This document shows positions 12,095 to 23,050 of a stretch of DNA of 64,000 bases, piece after piece. The position numbers and the translations under genes were made by a program. The stretch is taken from the NCBI GenBank assembly GCA_016490735.1, contig JAEMWC010000242.1, forward strand, positions 579,501 through 643,500, read 5' to 3'. Origin of the DNA: Pachyseris speciosa (taxonomy: Eukaryota > Cnidaria > Anthozoa > Scleractinia > Pachyseridae). The stretch's first letter is position 1. Each line of letters opens with the position of its first letter. The notes below the pieces were generated by a model. The model was not told where the DNA came from. It saw only the letters and a list, made by a program, of their open reading frames with translations, and made no database searches.

Positions 12095-13385
12095 CCAAGA
12101 CACAGCAATGAAACGTTGCCTATGTCCGTCACAAACTCCATGAAACCCACAGCTTTGTCAACAATTTGAAGATTTTTTAGTGACTTTAATCAATTTTTGC
12201 CACCAAAATGACTTCGTTGTGTTCAAGTCATTTTAAAAAAAGTAAAACCGTACCCTCTCCTATACTTAATAAAGTAAAACACCCTTACAAATTCAGAGTA
12301 TTTCCCGTCCACATTTGTTGTCTAAAAATATTATGTTATTTTAATCATTAACCTATTATTAATTAGAGTTATTAATCTATGCACTAACAGCTTTAAATAA
12401 GTAACACCGTAGAGGTATCAGACTGATAAATGTGAATATGACATCTAGTTTAGAACATATTTCTATGAGCAATAATATAAGGAAATCCTATATATCTCTC
12501 AGTTCAGCTGGGAAAGTTCACTAATAGCACTGCTCATATAGCATATCGTTCAATGCACAGACACCGGGGCTGGCAATCCTAATTCTGGTATGGAGGAGGT
12601 AAAAAGTATAGCGGCACTCCAAACAGTATTCTAGATAAAGATTGATTCAAACCAGATCTCCTTCTTCCATACCTCTTCCAAACAGTTTATTCTATATATT
12701 TTGACATAAAGAATTATTTCATATTTAAGAAGACTGAATTCAAACGGTGTTTTACCTTTGGAGTGATTACACGTTTAGAAAACGTAGGAGTTCATACTGT
12801 CTATATGATAACAACGTGGACTTAGTATTCAAATTAGCCTGTTCCAGGCGTTCAGATTAGGGGAGCGGCAAAAATTGTCGCCACAATGAAAGGAACATCT
12901 TTAATTCCCGCTACGACTTTAGCCGCTCCCCACAATCATGCCTGGAACAGGCTATATTCAAATCCGAGGCACAGCAAACGTGCATATTTCCGTCACATAT
13001 GGCTCATATTATTCTCCAGCTATGTCAACAATTTGGAGATTTTTTTAGTGAAGTTTTGCCACCAAAGTAGGCTCGTCACGTTTTAGTCATTAAAAGTAAA
13101 AATTAAAACGCTCCGCCTATTACAGTTAGTGATAAAGTAAAACACTCTTAACACTACTGAGGATTTCTGTTCGTCTTTGTTGTCTAAGAACTTCAGTGTA
13201 ACATTAATGCATGTACCAAAGCCTTTACCTGGTATAAATTCTGATACAAGCGAATATACTGAAATTTTTCTGTAGACTAGTTCAAAACCAATTTCTATGA
13301 AGTTACAAAGTCTTTCAGTTTAGTTGACAAGGTTTACACTACAGTACAATGCCCATCAAGATATAGCGTATCGTGGAGACAACAT
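12095..13385. repeat. Old local direct duplication of about 450 bp
   Basis: 12095-12560 and 12965-13385 share ordered blocks: CCGTCACA, TGTCAACAATTTG-AGATTTTTTAGTGA, TTGCCACCAAA, GATAAAGTAAAACAC/ATAAAGTAAAACAC, TTGTTGTCTAA, and an ending around ATATAGC(A)TATCGT. Similarity is clear but gapped, so the duplication is old. The copies are separated by about 400 bp that include the 12836-12953 hairpin. Confidence 0.75.
12836..12953. repeat. Short inverted-repeat (hairpin) element
   Basis: A perfect 14-bp terminal pair, AGCCTGTTCCAGGC at 12836 and its complement ending at 12953, plus an inner pair built on GGGGAGCGGC/GCCGCTCCCC. The 118-bp structure has no coding capacity and looks like a MITE. 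Confidence 0.7.
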
Positions 13386-13607
13386 TTTTCAATATAGTTA
13401 GTGAAGAAGTGAAATTTTTGGCCGGCTGTAGCTTAGGGTTTAAAAATATTTATATGTAGAAACACTCCTAAAACGTCTTATAGACACATGTTTTCTATGG
13501 ATTGTTTTCAGAACACCTTATTATCTTCTACTCATCTTCAATTTTCTTCAATTTATTTTACCCGAAACTTATTTCGTCTATATACTCTCTAAAGGCGAGA
13601 AACTGCG

Positions 13608-13766
13608 TATAACCTAAGAGACTCTAAGAATAAGCTTATTGTTCCATTGCCGCGCACAAACTATTATAATAATAGCTTTAGCTATTAATAGTGGCGTCTT
13701 ACTCGTGACGTAAGACAAGCAGAGTCCCTTGGGTTATTTAAACGTTTAATCAAAGAAGTAGGTTGA
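13608..13766 (+). pseudogene. Non-LTR retrotransposon (LINE) reverse transcriptase, C-terminal remnant
   Basis: One frame reads YNLRDSKNKLIVPLPRTNYY, then SFSY, two adjacent stops (TAATAG), then RQAESL-x-LFKRLIKEV and a stop. This is the usual C-terminal end of LINE reverse transcriptases: PRTNYxxxSFSYSGAxLWNSLP, then IRxAxSLxxFKxxL. The WNSLP block is eroded and about 50 codons survive. A 3' UTR-like stretch ending in a (TAAA)n tail follows at 13914-13948, so this is a 5'-truncated dead copy. The + strand is coding. Confidence 0.8.
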
Positions 13767-13913
13767 GGCACGGCATTCGTGGAAAGCAGCTTTAGTTAGG
13801 TCTATGTTTTAAGTATAGTTTTTATATTTTATCCATTTAATGCATATTGATATATATTTACATTTTTTATTATTATTTATAGCTGATGAATTGTCCACTT
13901 CTACAGACTTACT

Positions 13914-13914
13914 A

Positions 13915-13945
<31 letters not shown>

Positions 13946-13948
13946 AAA
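13914..13948 (+). repeat. (TAAA)n tract, probable LINE tail
   Basis: About eight TAAA repeats directly end the LINE remnant that begins at 13608, as expected for the 3' tail of a retrotransposed copy. Confidence 0.85.
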
Positions 13949-14637
13949 ACATCAAGCGCGCTTCACATTCGAGCAAAGATCAATAATCGTTCCAAGAGTA
14001 TCAAACGCTGTCCTCGCGTGTTTTACAAAATAAGTCTTACAAAATAAACTTCATGAAGCAACCACTCTGTTTGGTCGGCAGTAGCAGTTTTAACGCCTCT
14101 ATGAAAAAAAAAACGTTGGGTGCCTTGTGGTCCGTAGAAATTACAGAAATACTTGTCGACGTTTAGGGGAATTCAAAACAACTGTGGAAGCAAGAGCTGT
14201 AGGTACAATTTCTTGCTTTCTCAAATTCTATAAACCTAAGGACAAAAGGAAAATGTTTTGTACTTGTTTAATATTAAAACGAGGGGATCGAAGAAACTAG
14301 AAAACGTGTTTGTAATACGTGAATGTTTCGAATTTATAAAAACCTTTCTTTGGTGTTACCATGGGGGCAAAGGTACAGCTAGCTGTGTGTAGGAAATGGC
14401 TGCTGTGGGCAATTTATCGAGTTTCCTCGAATAAGCGCCTTCCCATTTCTATTCTAACAATTCTACTTTTCTTACATTTAGTATTATAAAATTTTAATTC
14501 CAATTTTTATCCCGGCGTACGTGGAAACTAGCAGTTGTGGCCAAGAGTATTGACGACGTTAAATAAAGGGTAGACTACCATCAAGGGGAACAGTAATGGC
14601 TTCATTTCATCTCGTGCCGTTTGTCCAAGCACCTGCA

Positions 14638-14836
14638 ATGGGCCCTTTGCAGGATGTCAGTCACGTGGTACAAAAACCTCCATGCTGGGACGCAAACAAC
14701 CCACCGGGACAAGACAAACAAAGAGCTTACATCATTTAAAATGGTAATTTTCTTTGTTTGTCTTGTCCCAGTGGGTTGTTTGCGTCCCAGTATGGCGTTT
14801 TTGTACCACGTGACTGACATCCTGCAAAGGGCCCAT
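14638..14836. repeat. Long near-perfect palindrome (87-bp arms)
   Basis: The arms at 14638-14724 and 14751-14836 are reverse complements with a handful of mismatches and one single-base gap, around a 26-bp spacer. The outer ends are ATGGGCCC/GGGCCCAT. Both strands show shadow frames (about 96 and 123 codons) that exist only because of this symmetry; neither looks like a protein. Confidence 0.93.
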
Positions 14837-14837
14837 C

Positions 14838-15090
14838 TAGCCTCCTCCGCAGCTGTTGTTTGTGTCGGTCCAATTCTCCCTCCCCACCAACGTCTGCTGA
14901 ACCGAGCCTGACATTCCATTCTTATTGTCTCTGAGTATCCAATCAGGAGGGAGAATAGAACCGACACAAACAACGGCTGCGAAGAAGGCTACGGGAACTT
15001 AGCCACCGAAAATATAAAATTGGTCATTTCCTGAAATGGAATGTCTGGCTCGATTCAGCAGACGTTGGTGGGGAGGGAGAATAGGGTCGA
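14838..15090. mobile_element. Rearranged foldback element with TAGCCTCC ends
   Basis: TAGCCTCCTCCGCAG near 14838 is inversely repeated near 14976-14990 (GCTGCGAAGAAGGCTA). The block containing CCACCAACGTCTGCTGAA at about 14884 is inversely repeated at 15058-15078. The same words occur in the foldback element at 56245-56567, so this is a second, scrambled copy of that family beside the 14638 palindrome. Confidence 0.7.
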
Positions 15091-15099
15091 CTGACATGC

Positions 15100-16212
15100 A
15101 ATTCCGTTCTTGATGAATTAAAAAATGAATTTATTTGATACCCTTCGTCTCTAATGCCTTCGAGCATTTGTCATGGGAAGTTTGCCATGGTTTGCTGAAA
15201 ACTACGAAAATTTTTTGACAAAGTAACTTTGTTCAACGCGGAACTGCTCTTGGAATACCAATGAGAAACGTGTTTTGACGAAGGAAAAACAACAAAGGAA
15301 CAAATGGAAAACTTAGGGATTCTTCCATAAAAATGGGAATAACTTGAAAAAATGACCGATTTTGTCAAGCTGCAATCCGTGCCCATTCTCCCCATCTGCG
15401 GCCAAAGGAAACAAACACTAGTTTCTGCTCACTTGTAGAGCAAATGTTGATAAGACTAGTCCATTAACGTTTCAATTTATACAGCTGTTCTGGCTAACGG
15501 CTGAGACTGACATAGTTAAAATGTCGATAAGTTCAAGTGCTGCCTGGTTTTCGACCTTGACATAGCCAAAAACAATTGAGATGTGTTTGCACCAATGCAA
15601 CGTTCAAAACATCAGTTGCACACAGTGTTTCTTACGAAGTACTTAATTTGTGCATTGAAACTATTTGCGGTTGTCTATTGTAACGGATGACAAGGAATAA
15701 ATAGGTTGCCGCTTAAAAGAGCTAAGCTAACTTCTTTAAGTTTTGTCATTATTGTGTCTTGGAAAAATTACCATAAAATAAAATAAAATAATACTTCCAA
15801 GGCATACGGGCCATTCGTGCAATAGAAAACGTACTTACTCACAATTTGAACAAACTTAAAACAAGAATACCTGTGATATTAAGAAAGGTGAGCTGTATAC
15901 TCGCAAATATTTTTTCCAATGCTTTCCCCCACTGAGAGGGCTGTTTACCAAAGTCTTGAACGATTCCGAATTTCAACCTCTTGCGCCCATTCGCCATACA
16001 CTCTCTACGTACTGCCCCCTCTCCCGTTAAGTATAATTTTTATGTTGTTGTATGCGTAGCTTTGCAATGACAAGAGTGTAAAATGCGAGACAGGATTATA
16101 ACATATCATACTGGAGACACGGATGGTCCGCGGCGTGTGTGGACATTGACAAGATATGCAGAATCAAACAATAACGAGGAGATACCTTATTCTAGGAAAT
16201 TAACGATGCGCG
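15100..16212. other. Intergenic, nothing recognised
   Basis: No coding region or recognised repeat on either strand. A short AAATA run lies near 15775-15790. Confidence 0.5.
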
Positions 16213-16218
16213 TTGACA

Positions 16219-16470
16219 ACGCCAGGCCCTAGCTACATCACTGAACTGCTAGAGCCCTATGCACCAACCAGGAATTTGAGATCTTCCTCTAAAAACATAC
16301 TGAAAGTACCACCTGTCAAGCTAGTAAGGTATGGCCATAGGTGTTTCTCTTTTGTAGCACCCATTTTATGGAACTCTCTTCCTGACAATATCAGACAGAG
16401 CAGCTCACTACCAAATTTTAAAACCCATATAAAGACACACCTTTTTGATAAATGTTATAATTTAGATTAG
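16219..16470 (+). pseudogene. LINE reverse transcriptase C-terminal fragment
   Basis: About 80 codons match the end of ORF2 in CR1/L2-like non-LTR elements. The order is YITELLEPY-P-R-LRSSSKN, VPPVKLVRYGHRCFSF, APILWNSLPDNIR, then SLPNFKTHIKTHLF near the stop. The frame has no internal stop but no start or catalytic reverse transcriptase domain, so it is a 5'-truncated insertion. Its 3' UTR continues to about 17224, interrupted by a TIR element (16563-17137), and ends in (TTA)n. The exact clade is uncertain. Confidence 0.88.
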
Positions 16471-16562
16471 CATTTGAGATAGTTTTACCTAAATATTTAT
16501 TGTTATTACCACAGCATTGAGAAACATTGAAATTTTTAACATTTTCAGCTTCTACTATAAAT

Positions 16563-17137
16563 AGGGAGCTTAAGCAACGAGGACGACGACGACAGCGAGA
16601 ACATCACAAAAGAATAGGCTTAATGAGCAAAAACAACGACTCTGCACGTGCTTTTTACATTTTGGTACATTTCTTTGCCGTCCTCTGCATAACAACAACG
16701 TGAAATGACCAAATTTTATGTTTTCTCGAGAACGTGAACGCACGACGGCAAGTTTTTCTTTCTATATCCTAACTTTGACGGACGATAAACCGTAGGCCCC
16801 GTCTCACAACTCTTCATAATTGTTTCTGTGGGACGTTAAAGAACCCACGCACTGTTCGAAAAGAGTAGGGGACGTAGTCCCCGGTGTGGTTGTCTATGTC
16901 AACCAGAATGTGGTTATGGGGGAGGGATTTGCAGTTACGGGCCTACAGTAATTGGCGCAAGCTGTTGTAGTGTCCCTGCCAGGTCTCTGGCGAAGCTATT
17001 AAATCATAAATCAAATCAAATCAATTTAGTCCCTGTACAGTTCGCCAGCATATTTTAAGTTCAGCAATTTGGAATAATCGCGAGAGAGTTGACAAAAACG
17101 AGAAGTTGCCGTCGTCTTCGTCGTGCTTAAGCTCCCT
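16563..17137. mobile_element. TIR element (MITE) inserted in the LINE 3' UTR, itself interrupted
   Basis: The ends AGGGAGCTTAAGCAACGA and its inverted counterpart at 17120-17137 bound sequence homologous, in reverse orientation, to the element at 20255-20620. Shared internal blocks include TTTGCCGTCCTC, AACGTGAAATGACCAAATTTTA and TTGGTACATTTCTTTGC. Sequence at about 16780-17025, absent from the other copy, is a nested insertion. Removing the TIR element rejoins the LINE 3' UTR halves. Confidence 0.82.
16780..17025 (+). mobile_element. Nested insertion with AAATC-rich tail
   Basis: Absent from the sister TIR element at 20255. It contains GTGGGACGTTAAAGAACCCA and ends in repeated AAATC units near 17002-17026, which look like the 3' tail of a retrotransposed LINE or SINE. 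There is no coding frame. Boundaries are approximate. Confidence 0.5.
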
Positions 17138-17221
17138 ATTGTAAAATTTGTAACTGTTAATTTTGAATTGTAATTTACTGTAAAACGCTATTGAGCTAGA
17201 GGGAAATAGTGCTATATAAAT

Positions 17222-17223
17222 AA

Positions 17224-17270
<47 letters not shown>
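17222..17270 (+). repeat. (TTA)n microsatellite, LINE tail
   Basis: About 15 repeats at the 3' end of the CR1/L2-like LINE remnant; also the left border of the R4/Dong-like fragment. Confidence 0.95.
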
Positions 17271-18497
17271 GAGGATTTTTTATCACAGCATCAGTTTTAT
17301 TGGTGGTCATGTTTTCCGAGATCATCAGGCTATTTCCCATAGCCTTAGATGTCTAAGGTTCTTCTTAAGATTCTTGCTGTGCCCAACAAGCAAGCTTTCT
17401 GGAGTAGGTTGAAGATCCCAGGTGTTCCTATCTTAGCAATCCACATCATAAAGTTTTTAGTCACTGCCCCAACTACAACTGGGATAACAGACACGCTTCT
17501 GCAATTCCACATCTTTTGTATTTCCATTTTTAAGTCCCGATAGAGGTCGGTCTTTTCCTGTTCTTTTTCTGCTATGCGTGTATCAAAAGGACACGCCACA
17601 TCGATAATGTGGTACACTCTGTCCGCCTTCTCCAATACTACTATATCAGGCCTGTTATGATCTAAATGATGGTCTATTTGAATTCTGAAATCCCGCAGTA
17701 ACTTCACTTGGTCATTTTCTATCACTGCCTCTGGGGAATGGTCGTACCAGGTTTCGTTGCATTGCAGGTCATAATTCTGGCAGAGTTTCCAGTGAACAAC
17801 TTTAGCAACTTGATCGTGCCTCCAGGTCTTATACTGCTTTTTAGCTAATTTCTTACATTCTGTTGATAAATGGCTGACAGTTTCCACCCTTTCGCCACAT
17901 AAGTGACACATCGGTGAAACATCTTGTTTGTCAATCTTATTCTTGATGCAATTAGTCCGAAGGGCCTGGTCTTGTGCAGTAGTTAGGAGGTCTTCAGTCT
18001 CTTTCTTCAAAGTACCTCTTTTTAACCAATCCCATGTCTGCGGGCCTCTAATTCCTTCAGTGCCCCTTACATACCGCCCGTGCAGTGTCTTTTCTCTATA
18101 ACTGCTAGGTCTTCTTCGACTTACACTTTCCTTGTCTGCTCCTTCATTCAAAACATTTTTTATCTTTTAGTTGCCTTAAGCAGCCATTCAGGACTGTTTC
18201 TCACATACTGACACAAACTACCAACCTCGATGTTGACGCAATCTTCAACACTAATCAAGCCTCTGCCTCCCTGTGATCTCTTGACATATAGCCTGCCTAC
18301 ATCTGCTTGAGGGTGAAGCGATCTATAAATCGTTAACAGCTTCCTTGTTTTTCTATCCAGTGCCCTTAGTTCATCCTTACTCCATCTGATGATACCCGCC
18401 CCATATCGTATCAATGAAACTGCTCTTGAATTATCCATCACCTTCTTCAAGCCCTCGGATGACTTCGGCATCCGATAAAACAATACCTTCGCATGCA

Positions 18498-18498
<1 letters not shown>
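17271..18498 (-). pseudogene. R4/Dong-like non-LTR retrotransposon fragment with restriction-like endonuclease
   Basis: Two frames on the - strand form one protein broken by a frameshift. The first (18498-18160) shows the C-terminal part of a reverse transcriptase (LIRYGAGIIRWSKDEL, TRKLLTIYRSLHP, SQGGRGLISVEDCV). The second (18151-17345, 268 codons) carries a CX2CX8HX4C zinc knuckle at residues 82-99, an RHD motif near 111-113, and the restriction-like endonuclease signature PD-X14-D (PD at 168-169, D at 184), ending with LGTARILRRTL. The break is in an A-rich run near 18155-18165. The catalytic reverse transcriptase core is missing, so the copy is 5'-truncated and dead. (ATT)n tracts flank both ends; R4/Dong elements are known to insert into TAA repeats. 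Confidence 0.87.

Positions 18499-18540
<42 letters not shown>
18499..18540. repeat. (ATT)n microsatellite at the 5' border of the R4/Dong-like fragment
   Basis: About 14 ATT repeats abut the truncated 5' end of the retrotransposon fragment, matching the tract at its other end. Confidence 0.95.
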
Positions 18541-18542
<2 letters not shown>

Positions 18543-18621
18543 CCGATTATAATTATCAATATCTTTTTTTAGCATTCTAATGGATCAATAATTGTAAATT
18601 TAAGATTGTTTGAGAATTTGT

Positions 18622-18754
18622 TAATAAAATAATAATAATAATAATAATAATAATAATTATATTATTATTAAAAATATTATTATTATCATTATTATTATTA
18701 TGATGATGATGATGATGATGATATGATGATGATGATGAGATTATTATTATTATA
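18622..18754. repeat. Compound (AAT)n/(ATT)n/(ATG)n microsatellite
   Basis: Runs of AAT, then ATT, then ATG/GAT repeats. The apparent poly-His/Asn/Ile frame on the - strand is an artefact of this tract. Confidence 0.95.
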
Positions 18755-18924
18755 ACATCCCGAAGAAAATTTACGTTACACAAAACTGACGCGAACTTTC
18801 CAAACGTTCGGTTTACATACATCAAATCAACGCGAAATTTTCGAAAACAATGTGCGCCTAACTTTATTTTACGCGAATTTGCTGCAATACAAACGTCTCA
18901 ACATACATAGAGGTGTCCGTGCAG

Positions 18925-19092
18925 TGGGAGGATCAACGGGCCATGGAAAGTTTAAGAAGAAAGACTGAAGAAGTTATCTATCCCCTCGGGGAAACGGATT
19001 AATACCAAGACCCGTCGAAAGACATTTTGATCTCAGTTCTTAAAGAAGAACTGTCAGATAGTGACTCCGAGGCGTTGATAGAGGAGCTATGA
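18925..19092 (+). pseudogene. Unrecognised coding-like remnant with acidic C-terminus
   Basis: A 56-codon frame starting with WEDQRAMESLRRKTEEVIY has one in-frame TAA at 19000, then resumes as DPSKDILISVLKEELSDSDS and ends at TGA 19090. The charged, Glu/Leu-rich composition continues across the stop, which looks like decayed coding sequence rather than chance. TGCAG just before 18925 could be a splice acceptor, and AATAAA lies about 20 bp after the stop. I do not recognise the family. It may be the last exon of a dead transposon gene or host pseudogene. Confidence 0.3.
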
Positions 19093-20074
19093 GGAGACGA
19101 GGTTTTGTTATTTAAATAAAGGTGCTGTTAAACAACAATGATGTAAAATAGTGTGATTTAAATTAACACTGACGTAAATTAAGATTCATTAATTTAACGC
19201 AAATTTTTTTAAATCACGTTAATAAAGTGCATCGTTAATTTCCAATAATATGGTAATTTCAAATGATTTTACTAATATCCAATCATTATTAAAGTTTTTA
19301 GCTACCCGTGCTGTTTATTGTAACAAACGAAAATAATCGTACCAACCTGAGTAACTTGGTATGAAAAGAGAACAGCTGACTTCAATATTCTGGGCGACTG
19401 AAACGGAGGAGCCCCTCTACAGTGTTGGGGCAGAGGAGAGTGGACCTATGTTCTACCACAGGAGAAAGGAATGCCAATGTCCAATCAGGAACCGTCCCTA
19501 AACGAATTCAGATAGCAAGATTAGATATGCTAAACATTTTTTCACTGTTACTTTGCTCAGCCATTATAAAGGTCAATGCTTGCGTGATGTTTCGAAGTCG
19601 AAGGTCAAGGTTGATAACCGGCAAGCGTTGTTCTTGGTTAATAGAGCGTTTTCACATGACGTCACGGCGGCCGTGTTGGTGTTCCAAATTTAACTTTGGG
19701 AATTGCACTCTATTTTTATGTAAATACTTTCTTTTGTTTCACTAACAATGACATCATCGTTTGATGCTAAACTTTGCGTGGTTTTGTACAAGTATACGTG
19801 CATGTAATGAGTACACAGATATACCATATACGGGAAATATACTACTGCAGAGAAAGGATGTCTACGAATATAGACTGTGAATCCAAACGCAAAAGTAGAC
19901 GGTTCAGATACTTCTTGGCAAGCCCTGACATGTACTGATACGTACACAGAACCTATATAAGTGTTTGTGTTAGCCTTATAAGACTTTGTATACTGATGGT
20001 GTACAACCTGCATAAGGGCCCGTATATCGATTAGTGTGTGCAGTGTTAATTGTTGAGGAGGAGGATCGTAACAA

Positions 20075-20085
20075 AATAATAATAA

Positions 20086-20132
<47 letters not shown>

Positions 20133-20140
20133 TAATAATC
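20075..20140. repeat. (AAT)n microsatellite
   Basis: About 20 AAT repeats with minor interruptions. Confidence 0.95.
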
Positions 20141-20254
20141 ACTTTATTTAAGTCTCAAATGTATTTGGCCGAGCACGGATGCTCTACTAATTGGAACCTT
20201 GTTGTTTCCTACAGATAATTAGTGGGCTTACACCACCTCACTTGTTCAGGTATA

Positions 20255-20620
20255 AGGGAGTTTAAGAAACGAGGACGCGACGGCAACGAAAACGTCATTT
20301 CAAAATATATCTTCTCGTTATTAAAGCACTTTCGCGATTATTCCAAGTTGTTCAACTTGTAAAATATCGGCAAACTATCCAGGAACTAAATTTCTATGAA
20401 CGGCGTTAAAGTAAAGAAAAAGAAAGAAAAATTTGCCATCATGGCTCACGTTCTCTCCAAAACCTAAAATTTGGTCATTTCACGTTGTTGTTTTGCTGAG
20501 GACGGCAAAGAAATGCACCAAAATGTAAAACACACGTGCAGAGCTATTGTTTTAGCTCATTAAACCTATTGTTTTGTGGCGTTCTCGTTGAGGTTCCCGT
20601 CCTCGTTTCTTAAACTCCCT
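20255..20620. mobile_element. TIR element (MITE), intact copy
   Basis: Terminal inverted repeats AGGGAGTTTAAGAAACGAGG and the exact complement at 20601-20620 bound a 366-bp non-coding element flanked by ATA on both sides. The interior matches the 16563-17137 copy in inverse orientation and lacks that copy's nested insertion. Non-autonomous; superfamily not determined. Confidence 0.88.
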
Positions 20621-20639
20621 ATAAATCGATAGGACTGCT

Positions 20640-22220
20640 TGAAGATATGACGTCGCATCTACAAGACGTCACACCTACATGCATGAATACCACCACGGTG
20701 GGTAGAGTGAGGTGGACAAGCTGAGAAGAAGGGGAAACGTTTCCCCCTCCCTCCTTACCCTACATTCTCCGCTTCACCTACCATAGTTAACAAAGGCCTG
20801 ATACTCGGGTCACAAAAATTGTTTTATAGACCACCACAACCAGGCCATAACCAACAAAGCGCTAGAAAACATCATCTTCGTTTCTCTGTCCTCAATTCTC
20901 CCTCTTCCCAACCCCTTTCTCTCGCCTACTATTTCTTCGTTGCACAGGCAGTTTCGATCAACAAGATGTTAACATTTGCCCTCAAACAAAAAGATGTTAA
21001 TCCAAAAGAATGCCATTTCTTTTCACCGCTAGCCTTTAAGAGTACTCTCGGTTACTTGCAGGTACTGTAGTTATAAGAAGCAGCGCGGTAGGTCACTTGA
21101 AGTGAATAGAGTTCTTGTTGTTGTTGTCGATGTTACAGAAAATGGTTTCATTACCGTAGCTAGAACAGAACAAAATTACACTTCTGGTGTAACTTCTGAA
21201 AACTTGGGAACTGTTCAATTTTAAATCAGTTCGCATCAGGTGACAAATATTTATTCAAAGTTTTTTTCGATTAAAGCTGTAAAAGTGGATCATCAGCATC
21301 TATAACCTTCTTGAGGCGTATCATGAATCTGACTATTGTTTCTGCAGGTCAGATAACCTACATACGAAAATCAGATAAATTAGCCGCATTTCTTCTAATT
21401 TTGAGCTCGTTTGAAATCATATCTTTATTTGGTTCTGGTAAGATGACAAAGAAATAAAACGAGTCTTTTTCTATTGTGGAAATGTTCTACACGGGTGATC
21501 ACATGACCAGCACGTGGTAGTAACGTCGCACCAGTGAAACGCATTTGTTAGTAACAAAGCACCACTCTATGAACACGTTCACTACAACCAATTTGTAGAA
21601 CGGACAGTTTTAAAATTCAATTTTTTTTTCTTTAATTGTTTTAGATCTAAGAACAATTTGTAAAACGGACAATTTTAAAATTCTAGTTTTGATTTCCTTG
21701 ATTGTTGTAGATTTAGGCATTGGTCAACTATGAGACAATTGGACGGGATCAAAACATCTCAATGCGTGTAAGTCTCCTTGAATCTTGTTCAAGTGGCCAG
21801 ATAACACAACACAAAAGCTGGCTGGGTTTAATAGTGTACTTAATTAGAAACGTTCAATAACAAGTTTTTTTTAAATATACAAACTGTTTTTGAAAATTTT
21901 GTTGTTAAAATCCTCGAAACAGGGCATTTTTGAAGAAAGCATATTTAACATATTGCTTAAGAATTACAAGTTACAATTTTCTGGCAAAGAAGTGTGAAAA
22001 GAGTACAAAACTGAAGCCGCAACTCATCGTCATAAGCTTAAAGTTGACAATAAAACAGATGTTCTCTAATTGTCTTGCTTTAGTTCTTCAGTAAACAATA
22101 GTATACACACAAAATTTCCATCAACTAATTTTCTGCTCACCCAGCTTTAGCAGATTCATACATACACTCGTTTGGTACTGTTTTACTTGTAAATTGAAAT
22201 TCATTATACCATACTATAAC
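20640..22220. other. Intergenic, no gene; one small tandem duplication
   Basis: No coding region recognised. At 21590-21720 a 65-bp unit (AATTTGTARAACGGACARTTTTAAAATTC...) occurs twice in tandem. Confidence 0.5.
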
Positions 22221-22224
22221 ACGG

Positions 22225-22290
22225 TACTGTTTATTATGCTGTACAAAGTGGTTCCAGCTTTTGAGACAGCAGATGGAATTCTAAAGTAGA
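22225..22290 (+). repeat. Single 106-bp-family unit, partial
   Basis: TACTGTTTATTATGCTGTAC, then AAGTGGTTCCAGCTTTTGAG and a GATGGAATTCTAAAG block; an isolated partial unit. Confidence 0.75.
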
Positions 22291-23050
22291 GGGACCTTAC
22301 AAAAAGAAGATATTTATCAGTTCTTTTCCATGGTACGTTTTGCTCTTCCGCATCAGTTGTGCCAAAATATTTATATGTTTTGATGTCAGGCATGTTCGGG
22401 AATGAAAAAAATAATTATTTGGTGTCAACACAAAAACGAACAAAGAGAAAACGTCCCATGCGATGAATGAAAATCACACGTGCTTAACAGTTTTTGTGGA
22501 TTGCAAAACAACTTAAGAAGCTATTTATACGGACAAATGAATTATTTAAGACTTTATTTACGACTTAATTAACTTGTAAATCATTATTTTATTGTTCCTC
22601 AGACGCGTGGACCAAAAATTAGCTAAACACAAGTGATCCTTTCCATGTAAACGCAGCATTCTACTTTCAGTCGATCGGGCGCAAACACATTAGATATCTT
22701 CAATAAGATATTTTTGTATTGTAGGGTGTGTCAAGTAAGAAAAACATGTCAAAAATAGGAAAATAGGAATGTCAGTGGCCAAAAAATAGGAAAAAAATAG
22801 GAATTCTCACCCCAAGATAGCCTTTCCTTGGGTTCTATCCTCTTAACGCTTTTAACAGCAACTCTCTTCCACAACCCAATTCTTTAATATTTATTATATA
22901 ATAAGGTGAATAGTTCGAGCGTTGTGATTGGTTCTTAGCTATGATCTATTAGAGGACAGATGCATAGATTACGTCAACACGACCCACTTTTTTCCAGAAA
23001 TGTGAAAATAAACAAGTTTTTCGCTTGCATTTTGTTTCTTTATTATATAA

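Noticed and set aside
14602..14973. Protein genes on both strands (96 and 123 codons)
   Set aside because: The frames exist only because of the 14638-14836 palindrome; the two products are near copies of each other.
18577..18825. His/Asn/Ile-rich protein, and the similar frame at 19690-20142
   Set aside because: Produced by trinucleotide microsatellites.
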